64,000 bases of DNA, from positions 7,664-71,663 of the forward strand of contig JANOAR010000242.1 of assembly GCA_031411235.1 (NCBI GenBank), written 5' to 3'. The translations under genes were made by a program, and so were the position numbers. The DNA is from JANOAR01 sp031411235 (GTDB lineage: Bacteria; Verrucomicrobiota; Verrucomicrobiia; Verrucomicrobiales; Verrucomicrobiaceae). The notes below the pieces were generated by a model. That model had not been told where the DNA came from and did not search any database. It saw only the letters and a list, made by a program, of their open reading frames with translations. Of the stretch, positions 33,553 through 42,708 are shown piece by piece (position 1 is the first letter of the stretch; each line of letters starts with the position of its first letter).

Positions 33553-34947
33553 ATGCCCATGCCACCCCTCGCCCTCACCTCTCGCCGCCAGTTGCTCAGC
33601 AGCGCGAGCATGGGTTTGTCGGGCGTCGCGCTGTCGCATCTACTGGCTAGCGAGGGCACTCGCGGCGTGCATTTTCCGGCGAAGGCAAAACGCGTCATCT
33701 GGCTGTTCATGCACGGCGGGCCGAGCAGTGTCGATCTCTTCGATCCGAAGCCCGAACTGGTGCGGCGGGCGGGGCAGTCGATACCGGACAGCGTAGGCAA
33801 GTTCGACACGCGGCGGAAGGTCGCGACGAACCCGCTGATGCCGCCGATTTATCCCATCCGTCCGCGCGGGCAGAGCGGCATCGCAATGAGTGATCTGCTG
33901 CCAAATATGGCGGCACTCGCCGATGAACTTTGCGTCATCCGTAGCTGCCATGGCGACAGCGTGAACCACCCGCAGAGCGTTTACCAGATGAACACGGGCT
34001 CCATCCAAATGGGCAAGCCGAGCATGGGCGCTTGGGTGTCGTATGGCCTCGGTACCGAGAACGCGAACATGCCTGCCTTCGTGGTGCTGCCCGATCCCGG
34101 CGGCGGATTAAAAGGTGGGCCGCCGGCGTGGGGTAGTGGTTATCTTCCTGCCACCTATCAGGGCAGCACGATGCGTGCGGGCGCGGTGCCGATCCTCGAC
34201 CTGAAACCCGCCTCGGGCATGTCTTTGCAGCGTCAGCGCCGCACGCTCGATTTCGTGCAGCAGCTCAATGAAGCGCACGCAGCGCAGCGCGAACTGGACA
34301 CACAACTCACCGCGCGCATCGCGGCCTACGAGCTGGCCTTTCGGATGCAAGCCGCTGCGCCCGAGGTGATGAGCCTCGCGAGCGAGACCGAGGCGACGAA
34401 GCATCTCTATGGCATCGACGATCCGGTGACGGAGGAGTTTGGCACACGCTGCCTGTTGGCGCGGCGCATGATCGAGAGTGGTGTGCGCTTTGTTCAGCTC
34501 TACTCGGGCGACACCAACGGCTGGGATGCGCATGAGAATGTGATGACCAACCACACCGCTTACTGCGCACGTACCGACAAGCCAGTTGCAGGTCTTCTGC
34601 ATGACCTAAAAATGCGCGGCCTGCTCGATGATACGCTCGTCATCTGGGGCGGTGAATTTGGCCGGATGCCGATGAGCGAGAAAGGCAAAGGCCGCGACCA
34701 CAACCCGCACGGCTACACGACGATCCTCGCTGGTGCGGGTGTGCGGCGTGGCCATGTGCATGGCGCGACGGATGATTTCGGCCTGCGTGCCGAGCAAGAT
34801 AAAGTGCATGTCCGCGACCTGCACGCGACGGTTTTACATCTGCTCGGCATCGACCACGAGCGGCTCACTTTCCGAGTCAATGGGCTCGATCAACGCCTCA
34901 CCGGCGTGGGCTCGCAGGGCAACGTGGTGCGAGGAGTCTTGGCATGA
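33553..34947 (+). CDS. DUF1501 secreted protein (Tat substrate)
   Basis: A 464-residue protein of the DUF1501 family, an alkaline-phosphatase-superfamily-like (sulfatase-like) group abundant in Planctomycetes and Verrucomicrobia. The N-terminus has a twin-arginine signal (LTSRRQLLSSASMGLSGVAL). Seen: VIWLFMHGGPSSVDLFDPKP (metal-binding start), CVIRSCHGDSVNHPQSVYQM, QLYSGDTNGWDAHENVMTNH, VIWGGEFGRMPMSEKGKGRD with HNPHGYT, and LHATVLHLLGIDHERLTF. The stop overlaps the next gene (DUF1549) by ATGA, the conserved DUF1501-DUF1549 pairing. The reaction is not known. Confidence 0.92.
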   Translation: MPMPPLALTSRRQLLSSASMGLSGVALSHLLASEGTRGVHFPAKAKRVIWLFMHGGPSSVDLFDPKPELVRRAGQSIPDSVGKFDTRRKVATNPLMPPIYPIRPRGQSGIAMSDLLPNMAALADELCVIRSCHGDSVNHPQSVYQMNTGSIQMGKPSMGAWVSYGLGTENANMPAFVVLPDPGGGLKGGPPAWGSGYLPATYQGSTMRAGAVPILDLKPASGMSLQRQRRTLDFVQQLNEAHAAQRELDTQLTARIAAYELAFRMQAAAPEVMSLASETEATKHLYGIDDPVTEEFGTRCLLARRMIESGVRFVQLYSGDTNGWDAHENVMTNHTAYCARTDKPVAGLLHDLKMRGLLDDTLVIWGGEFGRMPMSEKGKGRDHNPHGYTTILAGAGVRRGHVHGATDDFGLRAEQDKVHVRDLHATVLHLLGIDHERLTFRVNGLDQRLTGVGSQGNVVRGVLA

Positions 34948-36830
34948 AATGCTGCGCTTTGGTTGATGGTATTGGGTTGATGGTTGATGGCCTGCGGGCT
35001 GGGGTTTGCCTTGCTTTTGCGGTCATCACTGTCGTTGAAGCCAAGCCTATCCACGCATCCAGCGATCCTGTTAAAGACGAGCCCGCGATCACTGCGGAAG
35101 AACGCGATCACTGGGCCTTCAAGCCGCTGCAACGGCCTGCCATCCCCGCAGTAAAAAATGCCAAAGTGGTGCGCAACGACATCGACCGCCTCGTGCAGGC
35201 AAAGCTCGAAGCGAAGGGCAAAAGCCTGCCTGCCCAAGCCTCGGCAGTGACGCTGATGCGTCGTGTAACACTCGATCTCACCGGGCTACCACCGAGCCTA
35301 TCCGAGGTGCAAGCCTTCGCCGCAGCGCCCACGGATGCGGCTTATGAAGCCTATGTGGATCGGCTGCTCGCCAGCGAACGCTACGGTGAAAAATGGGCGC
35401 AGCACTGGCTGGATCTAGCACGCTTCGCCGATAGCGATGGTTATGAGTATGACCAGGAACGCAAGCACGCGTGGAGGTATCGCGACTGGGTCATCGGTGC
35501 GCTGAATGCCGACATGCACTTCGATCAGTTCGTGCGCTTGCAGATCGCGGGCGACGAGGTTTCGCGCAGCGATGCTGTCGCCACAGGCTTCGTTTTTGCT
35601 GGGCCAGACATGCCTGACGTGAACAACCAAAACGAGCGCCGCAACGTGCTGCTCAACGACATCACCAGCACCTTCGGCTCGGCCTTCCTGGGCCTCACCA
35701 TCGGCTGTGCGCAGTGCCATGACCACCCGCATGATCCGATCAGTCAGGCAGACTTTTATCGGCTGCGTGCCTGCTTCGACAACCTCTCGGAACTGAAGGA
35801 TAAGAAGCAACTTACGCCTGCTGTCACCGAGGTTGGAAAAGTGGTGCCCGTGAGTTATGTGCATGTGCGCGGCGACTTCACACGGCCAGGGCCCGTGGTC
35901 AGCGCGGCCTTCCCACGCATCACTAATCCTTCCGGCGAAACACTGCATCCACAGCCTGCCGCAGAGTCCTCGGGCCAGCGCACCGCCCTCGCGCAGTGGC
36001 TTACCCAGCCGACCAACGCGCTCTTCCTCCGCAGCATCGCCAACCGCCTGTGGCAGCATCATTTTGGCCAACCACTGGCGGGCAATCCCAATGACCTGGG
36101 GCGTGGTAGCGATGCACCCGAGCAGCCCGAGCTGATCGACTACCTAGCCATCGAATTGCCCGCGCAAAAGTGGAGCCTGAAAGCGATGCACAAGCAGATC
36201 GTGATGAGCGCCACCTTCCGCCAAGACGCACAGAATGAGCTGCCGCAGGGCACACAAGAAAAGCTGACGAGCTACCCAAGGCATCGCCTCACCGGCGAAG
36301 AATTGCGCGACACGATGCTCACCATTGCGGGCAGGCTAAACTTGAAAGCAGGTGGCGAAGGCGTGTATCCAGTGCTGCCGCCCGAGGTCACGGCCAACCT
36401 GCTGAAGGCGCAGCAAAAAGTCGTTGTCCAGACGACCGAGCAGGATCGCCGCAGCATCTATCTCTTCGCCCGGCGCAATCTGCGCTACCCGCTCTTTGAG
36501 CTGTTCGACCGCCCCGATGCGCAGATGAGCTGTGGTCGTCGTAACGAGGCCAACACCGCCACGCAGGCGCTGATGCTGTTTAACTCCGACTTCAGCCTCG
36601 GCATCGCGAAAGCACTCGCCAGCGATGCAACGAAGGCCAGCAGCGATGCCGGAGACATCATCACCGCTGCCACCCAGCGCTGCTACTCGCGAGCACCTAC
36701 CCAGCAGGAACTCACCCTCGGCAAAGCCTTTCTCGAAGGCCAGGCAAAGCTCACCGACTCGCTGCTCGATGCCGTGACGGACTACTGCCTCGCGCTGCTG
36801 AATGCGAGCGCGCTGCTTTATGTGGACTGA
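34944..36830 (+). CDS. DUF1549/DUF1553 domain protein (planctomycete-cytochrome-related)
   Basis: A 628-residue exported protein (hydrophobic N-terminus, residues 8-30). DUF1549 follows from about residue 72 (the family start DIDRLVQAKLEAKG; VTLDLTGLPPSLSEVQAF; YGEKWAQHWLDLARFADSDG) and includes CAQCHDHPHDPI, a haem-like CxxCH near residue 253. DUF1553 fills the C-terminal half (FLRSIANRLWQHHFGQPLAG; HKQIVMSATFRQ; RHRLTGEELRDTMLTIAGRL; CGRRNEANTATQALMLFNSD). There is no N-terminal PSCyt1 haem domain, unlike the convergent 36.9-39.8 kb gene. It is coupled to the DUF1501 gene by ATGA. Its role is unknown. Confidence 0.9.
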   Translation: MKCCALVDGIGLMVDGLRAGVCLAFAVITVVEAKPIHASSDPVKDEPAITAEERDHWAFKPLQRPAIPAVKNAKVVRNDIDRLVQAKLEAKGKSLPAQASAVTLMRRVTLDLTGLPPSLSEVQAFAAAPTDAAYEAYVDRLLASERYGEKWAQHWLDLARFADSDGYEYDQERKHAWRYRDWVIGALNADMHFDQFVRLQIAGDEVSRSDAVATGFVFAGPDMPDVNNQNERRNVLLNDITSTFGSAFLGLTIGCAQCHDHPHDPISQADFYRLRACFDNLSELKDKKQLTPAVTEVGKVVPVSYVHVRGDFTRPGPVVSAAFPRITNPSGETLHPQPAAESSGQRTALAQWLTQPTNALFLRSIANRLWQHHFGQPLAGNPNDLGRGSDAPEQPELIDYLAIELPAQKWSLKAMHKQIVMSATFRQDAQNELPQGTQEKLTSYPRHRLTGEELRDTMLTIAGRLNLKAGGEGVYPVLPPEVTANLLKAQQKVVVQTTEQDRRSIYLFARRNLRYPLFELFDRPDAQMSCGRRNEANTATQALMLFNSDFSLGIAKALASDATKASSDAGDIITAATQRCYSRAPTQQELTLGKAFLEGQAKLTDSLLDAVTDYCLALLNASALLYVD

Positions 36831-36856
36831 GTCCGAGCGCCACCAAGTGGTAATGC

Positions 36857-39838
36857 TCAGCCCTTGGTCATGAACTCATCAAGATTAAACATCGTACGTG
36901 CGGCGAGCGTCCAGGCGGCGGCTTCCACGGCGGTTGCGTCCTTCACTCCCGACACCTCGGCAGCTACCAGCTCGCCCTGTTGCAATCGTGTGCGCTGGCC
37001 TGCGACGAAGCTCTGCATCAAGCGCAGTTCATCGGCGTCGGGCGTGCGCGCGAGCACGCGCTGATACAGCTCGCGTGTCTTTGCGGCATCGTCGCCAGGG
37101 ATTGCTGCGAGCTTGCTGCCGAGGGCTTGGGCGGCTTCGATGAAAAGGATGTCGTTGAGTGTGGTCAGTGCTTGCAGCGGAGTGTTGGAAGTCTCGCGCT
37201 TCACCAGACAGGCTTCGCCGGTAGGCCCATCGAAGGTGGTGGACATGGCGAAGGGGGCTGTCCTCTTGGCGAAGGTGTAGAGGCTGCGGCGGTAGCGATC
37301 TGGTCCCACGCTAGGCGTCCATTTGAAGGCTCCATAGGCGACCTCGGTGACGCTATCGGGCTGCGGCGGGAAGACGCTTTTGCCACCCAGGTTTGGGTTC
37401 AAAAGACCGGAGGCGACCAGCAGGCTGTCGCGGATGACTTCGGCATCAAGGCGGATGCGGGGGAAGCGGGCGAGCAGCTCTACGGGGGCTTGAGCATTGC
37501 CTTCGGATGCCTGCCGGTAGGTCTCACTCATCACCATCAGCTTGTGCATCGCCTTCATCGACCAGCCGCGCTTGATGAACTCGGTGGCCAGCCAGTCGAG
37601 CAGTTCAGGGTGCGTGGGGGCATCGCCTTGGTAGCCGTAGTCTTCGACAGTCTTGACGATGCCGCGTCCGAACAGCGTCGCCCACTGGCGGTTCATCACC
37701 ACGCGCGGTGTCAGCGGATTCTCGGGCGAGACAAGCCAGCGCGCGAGGCCGAGACGGTTGCGCGGCTGATCCTTGGGGAAGGGATGCAGCATGGAGAGCG
37801 TGATGGGCTGCACCTCTTCCTTGGGCTGGGTGAACTCGCCGCGATGCTGCCGGTGGGTGATGCGTGGGTTGTCCGCCGGGCGCTCGCGCATGACGAGCGT
37901 GGTGGTGGTGGGCAAAGGCTTGCGCAGGTCGAGGATGGGTTGGGCTTCCTTAGCAAACGATGGAGAGGTGAGCACAAACTGAGTGAAGAGTGTCTGCCGT
38001 TGCTCCGCACTGAGCAAGGCATCAGGAAGCGTGAGCAGGGCCGCTGTCGAAGCCTCCATGTCCATCGCCTTCGCAGGTCGTGTGTCGGTGGTGGCGGACA
38101 AACGAAAGTACCCGAGCGGGCAGGCATAGTGTCTGCCGAACTGCATTGTCACGCGCAACTCGCTGGCTTTGATCGGGTGCTCAAAAACGAACACGGCCTC
38201 GTCGCGTTCGCCGTAGTGGGCGGCGCAGCTCCAGCCTGTCTGCGCATCGCCATCGGTGGCGAGCATCGCACTGACATCGTTTTTGCCGAAGTTGTTTTTC
38301 GCATAACTCTCGCTGGCCTTGGCGATCTTCACAGGCTGGCCGTCAACGGTGACGCGGATCTCGCCCATGAAGAAGTCGCCCAGCGGCCCTTCGTAGTAGC
38401 ACATGCCGGGGCCGTGCGCGGGCAGGCTGGGGTGAGGCAGAGCCTCCAGTCGCAGCGCGGTGAGGGGTTGCTGCGCGTCGGTTTTGCACACGATGTTGTA
38501 GGTGTCGTTTTTCGTGATGTCGCCCGAGCCTAGCACGCTGCCATCGGGCTGAACGGTGAGCAGGGGCATGTTCGATGTGGCCTTCACCGGCACCATGGTC
38601 TGCCATTTCACTGCGATGACTCTCTGCTCATCGAGCCACTTGGCAAAGTCCGGCGCGGCTGTCTGCTGGTGCTTGGCGAGCAGGGCGGCGAGCGCCTGGT
38701 CGGCATGGTGTTGCCGGTCGCTTGCCGTGTTTTTATCCGTGGCAGAGGGAATGTCGTAGAGCGGCTCATCGGCGTTGTTGAGGAAGGCCATCAAGCCGTA
38801 GTACTCGGTGTGGGTGATTGGATCGTACTTGTGCGTGTGGCACTGGCAGCACTGCATGGTGAGGCCGAGCCAGGTCGCGCTGGTGGTGGCCACACGGTCC
38901 ACCATCGCGGCGAAGCGGTACTCCAGCGGGTCGATGCCGCCTTCTTCATTGAGCATGGTGTTGCGATTGAATCCGGTGGCGATGATCTGCGCTGGCGTGG
39001 CCTTCGGCAGCATGTCGCCAGCGAGCTGCTCGATGGTGAATTCATCGAAGGGCATGTCAGCGTTGAGCGCTTCAATCACCCAGTCGCGATAGGGCCAGAT
39101 GCTGCGCGCGCGATCCTTTTCATAGCCATTGGTGTCGGCGTAGCGAGCGAGATCGAGCCAGCGGCGAGCCCAGCGCTCGCCGTAGTGGGGCGAGCGCAGC
39201 AGTGTATCGACATAGCGCTCGTAGGCATCGGCGCGGTCGTCTTTGACGAAGGCGGCGAGCACCTCGGGCGTGGGTGGCAGCCCGGTCAAATCAAGCGCGA
39301 CGCGGCGGGCGAGTGTGGTGCGATCGGCCTGCGGCGACTGGTGCAGCCCATGCTTGGGCAACTCGGCAAGGATGAAGCTGTCGATGGGGTTGGCGATGCG
39401 CGCTGTCGTGTCTGTGATCTTCGGCACAGGCGGCGACACGGGCTTCACATAGGCCCAGTGCGGGGTGTAGATCGCGCCCTCGGCGACCCAGCGGCGCAGG
39501 GTTGCACGCTGCTCATCGGAGAGAGGTTTCTTCGTTGCAGGCGGCGGCATGAGTTCATCTTCATCATGGCTGAAAATGCGTCCAATAAGCTCACTCGTAT
39601 CGGGTTTACCCGGCACGATGGCGATGCTGTCGGACTTCGTAGGCTTCAGTGCCTGCTCGCGAATATCCAGCCGCAGCCCGGCTTTGCGCGCCGTGTCGTC
39701 CGGCCCGTGGCACTGGTAGCAGTGCTGCGAAAGGATGGGCCGCACGTCGCGCTGAAAGTCGAGCGGCGGCACAGCAGCGTGAGCGAGGCATGGCAGCGCG
39801 AGAGCAGCAAGAATAGAAAGGAGAAAACGCATGGACAT
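36857..39838 (-). CDS. PSCyt1-DUF1549-DUF1553 (planctomycete cytochrome/PSD1) protein
   Basis: A 993-residue exported protein. A signal peptide (FLLSILAALALPCLAHAA) is followed by the PSCyt1 domain with a haem-c motif CYQCHGPDD and KAGLRLDIREQALK. DUF1549 comes next (VALDLTGLPPTPEVLAAF, YGERWARRWLDLARYADTNG, CCQCHTHKYDPITHTEYYGL), then an inserted beta-rich region of about 230 residues that reads like a discoidin/carbohydrate-binding module (SLPAHGPGMCYYEGPLGDFF). DUF1553 ends the protein (VVMNRQWATLFGRGIVKTVE, CLVKRETSNTPLQALTTLND). The ATG at 39838 gives the signal peptide directly; 39832 is an alternative. It is transcribed in the same direction as the bufferin operon upstream, 43 bases after the anti-sigma gene. 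Confidence 0.92.
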   Translation of the reverse strand: MSMRFLLSILAALALPCLAHAAVPPLDFQRDVRPILSQHCYQCHGPDDTARKAGLRLDIREQALKPTKSDSIAIVPGKPDTSELIGRIFSHDEDELMPPPATKKPLSDEQRATLRRWVAEGAIYTPHWAYVKPVSPPVPKITDTTARIANPIDSFILAELPKHGLHQSPQADRTTLARRVALDLTGLPPTPEVLAAFVKDDRADAYERYVDTLLRSPHYGERWARRWLDLARYADTNGYEKDRARSIWPYRDWVIEALNADMPFDEFTIEQLAGDMLPKATPAQIIATGFNRNTMLNEEGGIDPLEYRFAAMVDRVATTSATWLGLTMQCCQCHTHKYDPITHTEYYGLMAFLNNADEPLYDIPSATDKNTASDRQHHADQALAALLAKHQQTAAPDFAKWLDEQRVIAVKWQTMVPVKATSNMPLLTVQPDGSVLGSGDITKNDTYNIVCKTDAQQPLTALRLEALPHPSLPAHGPGMCYYEGPLGDFFMGEIRVTVDGQPVKIAKASESYAKNNFGKNDVSAMLATDGDAQTGWSCAAHYGERDEAVFVFEHPIKASELRVTMQFGRHYACPLGYFRLSATTDTRPAKAMDMEASTAALLTLPDALLSAEQRQTLFTQFVLTSPSFAKEAQPILDLRKPLPTTTTLVMRERPADNPRITHRQHRGEFTQPKEEVQPITLSMLHPFPKDQPRNRLGLARWLVSPENPLTPRVVMNRQWATLFGRGIVKTVEDYGYQGDAPTHPELLDWLATEFIKRGWSMKAMHKLMVMSETYRQASEGNAQAPVELLARFPRIRLDAEVIRDSLLVASGLLNPNLGGKSVFPPQPDSVTEVAYGAFKWTPSVGPDRYRRSLYTFAKRTAPFAMSTTFDGPTGEACLVKRETSNTPLQALTTLNDILFIEAAQALGSKLAAIPGDDAAKTRELYQRVLARTPDADELRLMQSFVAGQRTRLQQGELVAAEVSGVKDATAVEAAAWTLAARTMFNLDEFMTKG

Positions 39839-39873
39839 GGGAGGAAGCCGACATGCCGTGAACGCTCCTGGCG

Positions 39874-39889
39874 TGCGATAGCTATCGCA
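39874..39889. promoter_or_regulatory. Perfect 16-base palindrome between anti-sigma gene and cytochrome gene
   Basis: tgcgatagctatcgca is its own reverse complement. It covers the stop codon of the putative anti-sigma gene and lies 35 bases before the cytochrome gene start. It could be a dimeric regulator's operator for that gene, but may be chance. Confidence 0.35.
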
Positions 39890-40700
39890 GTGCGAGAGCA
39901 AGGAAATCTGCCTTGGGCAGATCGCGCGGCCCAGCAGCCACACGGAAGTGATCCTGTGGGCCTATCGCCGCAAAAAGTGCCTTCAGTTTCTCTGGCGCAG
40001 CCTGGGTGAGGAGCATGTAGCTCTGCGCACCGTCACTCCAGCTCGCGACGTGCCAGTCGTCTCTCTGGGTGAACTGTGGCTGGTGCTGTGGCGGTGGATT
40101 ACGCAGGCTGGCGGCATTCATCACCACGAGATGAACTTCGTGTTCATCGTCGATCTCGAAGCATATGACGGATGCTGGCTTGCCAGCCACATGGATGACT
40201 TTGCAGGCAAGGTGGCCGAGCTTGAGCAAGCCTGAGGGGAGATTCTGCGGCATGGGCGCATGGGCCTGAGCCAGCGCCGCTTTGAGTTCTTCAGCGTCCT
40301 CTGAGGCGAGATCCACGGGTAGGTCGCCCGAGTTGACTTGGATGACTTGAGCCATGGCTTCGGTCTGCCAGTTGTAGTCTTCGGGTTGCATGAACCATGC
40401 AACGAACCCGGTGATAGCGATGGCAGCAGCCATGGCCATCCAAGCGGCTGGCTTGGCATAAAGGGGGCGACGGCTTTGCGCGGCGGCAGCGTTCATCGCT
40501 TGCAGTAGGCCAGCACCGGGATGGACGGCGACGGGCATTGTTTCCAGCGCAGCAGCCACGGACTCATCAAAGGCGGCGCGGTGTGCGAGCCACTGCCCCA
40601 GCTCTGCGTTTTCAGCCGCCAAAGCACGGGCCTCGGGCGATGCGTCCTGGGGGCGCAACGTGCAAGCATCAAGCAGAGCTTTGGCTTCTTCGGGGTTCAT
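39882..40700 (-). CDS. One-pass putative anti-sigma factor of the bufferin operon
   Basis: A 272-residue protein with a cytoplasmic N-terminal part (residues 1-84, Ala/Glu-rich helices, no HxxxCxxC zinc motif), one membrane helix (about 86-104, MAMAAAIAITGFVAWFM), and about 165 extracytoplasmic residues. Two cysteines (Cys166, Cys180) and several histidines lie in that outer part (LACKVIHVAGKPASVICFEI), which could bind metal or form a disulfide. Its ATG overlaps the sigma stop (ATGA), as for paired sigma/anti-sigma genes. The region around DWHVASWSDGAQSYMLLTQ resembles outer domains of other single-pass anti-sigmas. The sensing role is inference. Confidence 0.78.
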   Translation of the reverse strand: MNPEEAKALLDACTLRPQDASPEARALAAENAELGQWLAHRAAFDESVAAALETMPVAVHPGAGLLQAMNAAAAQSRRPLYAKPAAWMAMAAAIAITGFVAWFMQPEDYNWQTEAMAQVIQVNSGDLPVDLASEDAEELKAALAQAHAPMPQNLPSGLLKLGHLACKVIHVAGKPASVICFEIDDEHEVHLVVMNAASLRNPPPQHQPQFTQRDDWHVASWSDGAQSYMLLTQAAPEKLKALFAAIGPQDHFRVAAGPRDLPKADFLALALR

Positions 40701-41209
40701 GAGTTCAGGTTCGCAATGCCTCCTATCTGCAACAATAGCGCACGCAAGGCATCCTTTGCACGCGACAGCCGGGACATGACCGTGCCGATGGGCAAGGACA
40801 GGGTCTCGGCGATTTCGCGATACGATAATTCACGCAAATAAAAAAGCACAAGCGGCGAGCGGTAGTGCTCATCAAGCTGATCGAGCGCTTGTTGGAGCGT
40901 TGCAGAGTCCACGCGCGGTTGCTCGTGGGCTTCATCAACCGCGCCATGCTGGTCGGCTTCAAACTCGACATGCTCGAAGCGCTGCTCGCGCCGGGCGATG
41001 CCGAGCCACTCGCGATAGAGCGTGGTGTAGAGCCAGGTTTTTGCCCGATCCACCTCGCGCAGGGTGTGGCCTTTGCGCGCCCATTGCAGAAAGGTCTGCT
41101 GCACCAAATCCTCGGCCAGCCCCTCGCGTCGGCAGAGACTCTGCGCAAAGCGGTGAAGCCCTACGTAGTGGTCGGAGATAAGTTGCTGGAAATTCGGCGC
41201 GGCAGCCAT
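40697..41209 (-). CDS. ECF sigma factor of the bufferin operon
   Basis: A 170-residue ECF sigma factor. Region 2: LISDHYVGLHRFAQSLCRRE, AEDLVQQTFLQWAR, DRAKTWLYTTLYREWLGIAR. Region 4: LDQLDEHYRSPLVLFYLREL, SYREIAETLSLPIGTVMSRL, SRAKDALRALL. The frame continues upstream to 41371, but the ATG at 41209 opens directly before region 2 and avoids overlapping the DoxX gene. It lies 46 bases after doxX and is coupled to its putative anti-sigma. By position it should autoregulate this operon, as sigF does in Caulobacter. Confidence 0.92.
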   Translation of the reverse strand: MAAAPNFQQLISDHYVGLHRFAQSLCRREGLAEDLVQQTFLQWARKGHTLREVDRAKTWLYTTLYREWLGIARREQRFEHVEFEADQHGAVDEAHEQPRVDSATLQQALDQLDEHYRSPLVLFYLRELSYREIAETLSLPIGTVMSRLSRAKDALRALLLQIGGIANLNS

Positions 41210-41255
41210 TGAGCGGCTAGCAAACGAAGGGGTTGCAGAGCGGTCAACGTTTATC

Positions 41256-41717
41256 TCAAACGGCAGAGGAATAGCGAAGGCGAGCATCGGCGGAGTACCT
41301 CCCAGGGCCAAAGGTGAAGATGATAACGGCGGTGAGCAAAAAGAGAAAAGGCGGCGCGGTGACGAAGGCATCGCTGTCCTCCCAGATGCCAGTGACGGTT
41401 TCCAGATGAGCGGTGAGGTAGGCCACGACCATCGTAGTCATGAGCGGCACGGAGACGAGGCGAGAGCAAAGCCCTATAAGCAGCAACAGCCCGCCGAAGC
41501 ACTCGGTGCTGCCTGCCATGATGGCATTGAGTTTGGGCAATGGGATATTGAGTTCCGTGAAGAACGCCGTGGTCTTTTCCACGTTCATCAGCTTGCCTTT
41601 GCCCGTGACGAAGAACTGCCAACCCCAATAAAGGCGCATGGCCAGGAGCAGCGGATCGGGCAGATACGAGGCGATCTTGTCGGCAGTGGTGTTGGCGAGT
41701 GTCCAGAGGGTTTTCAT
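41256..41717 (-). CDS. bufD: DoxX-family membrane protein (bufD/gigD-like)
   Basis: A 153-residue four-helix membrane protein of the DoxX family. Seen: LLLAMRLYWGWQFFVTGKGK near the start, FTELNIPLPKLNAIMAGSTE, CFGGLLLLIGLCSRLVSVPL, MTTMVVAYLTAHLE and PPFLFLLTAVIIFTFGPGRY. DoxX proteins accompany DUF692/DUF2063 genes in bufferin (gig-like) operons; a redox or electron-supply role is proposed but unproven. It lies 37 bases after bufC and before the sigma factor. The length fits the family. Confidence 0.88.
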   Translation of the reverse strand: MKTLWTLANTTADKIASYLPDPLLLAMRLYWGWQFFVTGKGKLMNVEKTTAFFTELNIPLPKLNAIMAGSTECFGGLLLLIGLCSRLVSVPLMTTMVVAYLTAHLETVTGIWEDSDAFVTAPPFLFLLTAVIIFTFGPGRYSADARLRYSSAV

Positions 41718-41754
41718 GGTTTCGATGTGGAATGTTTGAGGTTCGTTGCGGTGT

Positions 41755-42708
41755 TCACCCTGCTTTGCAGAACCATTCCAGCGCGGCCCATTCCTGGAAC
41801 CATTCGCGGATTTTTATGGCCCAGTCCTGGGCGGGGTCAGCGGTTGCCAGCGCGTGATCCAGAGCGGTGCCGAGAGGCTCGCCTGCTTGCAGCGCGGTGA
41901 GTGCCAGGAAGGCTTCGCGAGGCAGTCGCTTGAAGTAAACCTCGGTCTCGCAACGATGCACGGCGAGGTATATCTTGCCGCGCTTGGGCATAGCGATGCG
42001 CTTGAAGGCAGCACGCTTGGGTGCGTGGTCGAGGGCATTGCTTGTCTCGCTTCTCATGCCGCTGTCCTGCTTGCGCACGGCCATGAAGTAAGTGTCCACG
42101 GCGTGGTTCACTTCGATGAGCGAGAGGTAAGGCTGAAGGCCGAGGCGCAGCAGTGTGGCATCGCCACCGAGCAGTGATTCAAGCGCGAGCGGCTTCTTTT
42201 TGGCTTCGTCAAAAGCGAGCACCTGTGCCCACTCGAAGCGCACGATGTCGATGGCGGCGGCAAGTTTTGGGCCTGCATAAGCAGGCTCCTCAGCGATGAA
42301 GGGTGCGAGGCGCTGGCCGAGGTTGCGCAGCGTCCAAGAGGCGCTGGGATATTTGGCAAGGTAGGCTTGGCAGAGAGCCGAGAAGCGTCGCTGGCCAAGA
42401 AGCGCACGGAGGCCGGGATAGTCGTCGTAGAGGCAATCCAGAACGCGATACCAGTACTGGCGGTTGTAGATTTCCAGCCGCTCGAAGGCGGTGAGCCGGT
42501 CGTTGGGCTTGATGAATTCGCTGACCACATCGCTGGTGCTGCGCGTGGCATTCCAGCACGGCTGCATGTCGTCCGTGCGGGTGAGCGGGCGGAACAGCGC
42601 GGCAGCCATGACGCGTTGCAGTTGTTTCAAGTCCGCGACGCTGCGGATGCTGGACGGGCACAGGCTGGCAGCCTGCTTCACATTAGCCGTGCGCGGTGGT
42701 GTGCTCAT
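41755..42708 (-). CDS. bufC: BufC, DUF2063 partner protein of the MNIO enzyme
   Basis: A 317-residue protein of the DUF2063 (HvfC/BufC/GigC) family, which presents the precursor leader to the DUF692 enzyme. Seen: DLKQLQRVMAAALF (family start), RLTAFERLEIYNRQYWYRVL, CLYDDYPGLRALLGQRRFSA, LCQAYLAKYPSASWTLRNLG, LAPFIAEEP, DIVRFEWAQVLAFDE, and the C-terminal domain with HRCETEVYFKRLPREAFLAL. The first about 24 residues are not conserved, so translation may start later. Its start overlaps the end of bufB by 26 bases, suggesting coupled translation and complex formation. Confidence 0.92.
   Translation of the reverse strand: MSTPPRTANVKQAASLCPSSIRSVADLKQLQRVMAAALFRPLTRTDDMQPCWNATRSTSDVVSEFIKPNDRLTAFERLEIYNRQYWYRVLDCLYDDYPGLRALLGQRRFSALCQAYLAKYPSASWTLRNLGQRLAPFIAEEPAYAGPKLAAAIDIVRFEWAQVLAFDEAKKKPLALESLLGGDATLLRLGLQPYLSLIEVNHAVDTYFMAVRKQDSGMRSETSNALDHAPKRAAFKRIAMPKRGKIYLAVHRCETEVYFKRLPREAFLALTALQAGEPLGTALDHALATADPAQDWAIKIREWFQEWAALEWFCKAG

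Noticed and set aside
39839..39943. Longer N-terminus for the PSCyt1 gene starting at 39943
   Set aside because: It would overlap the end of the anti-sigma gene and place the signal peptide inside the protein; the start at 39838 exposes it.
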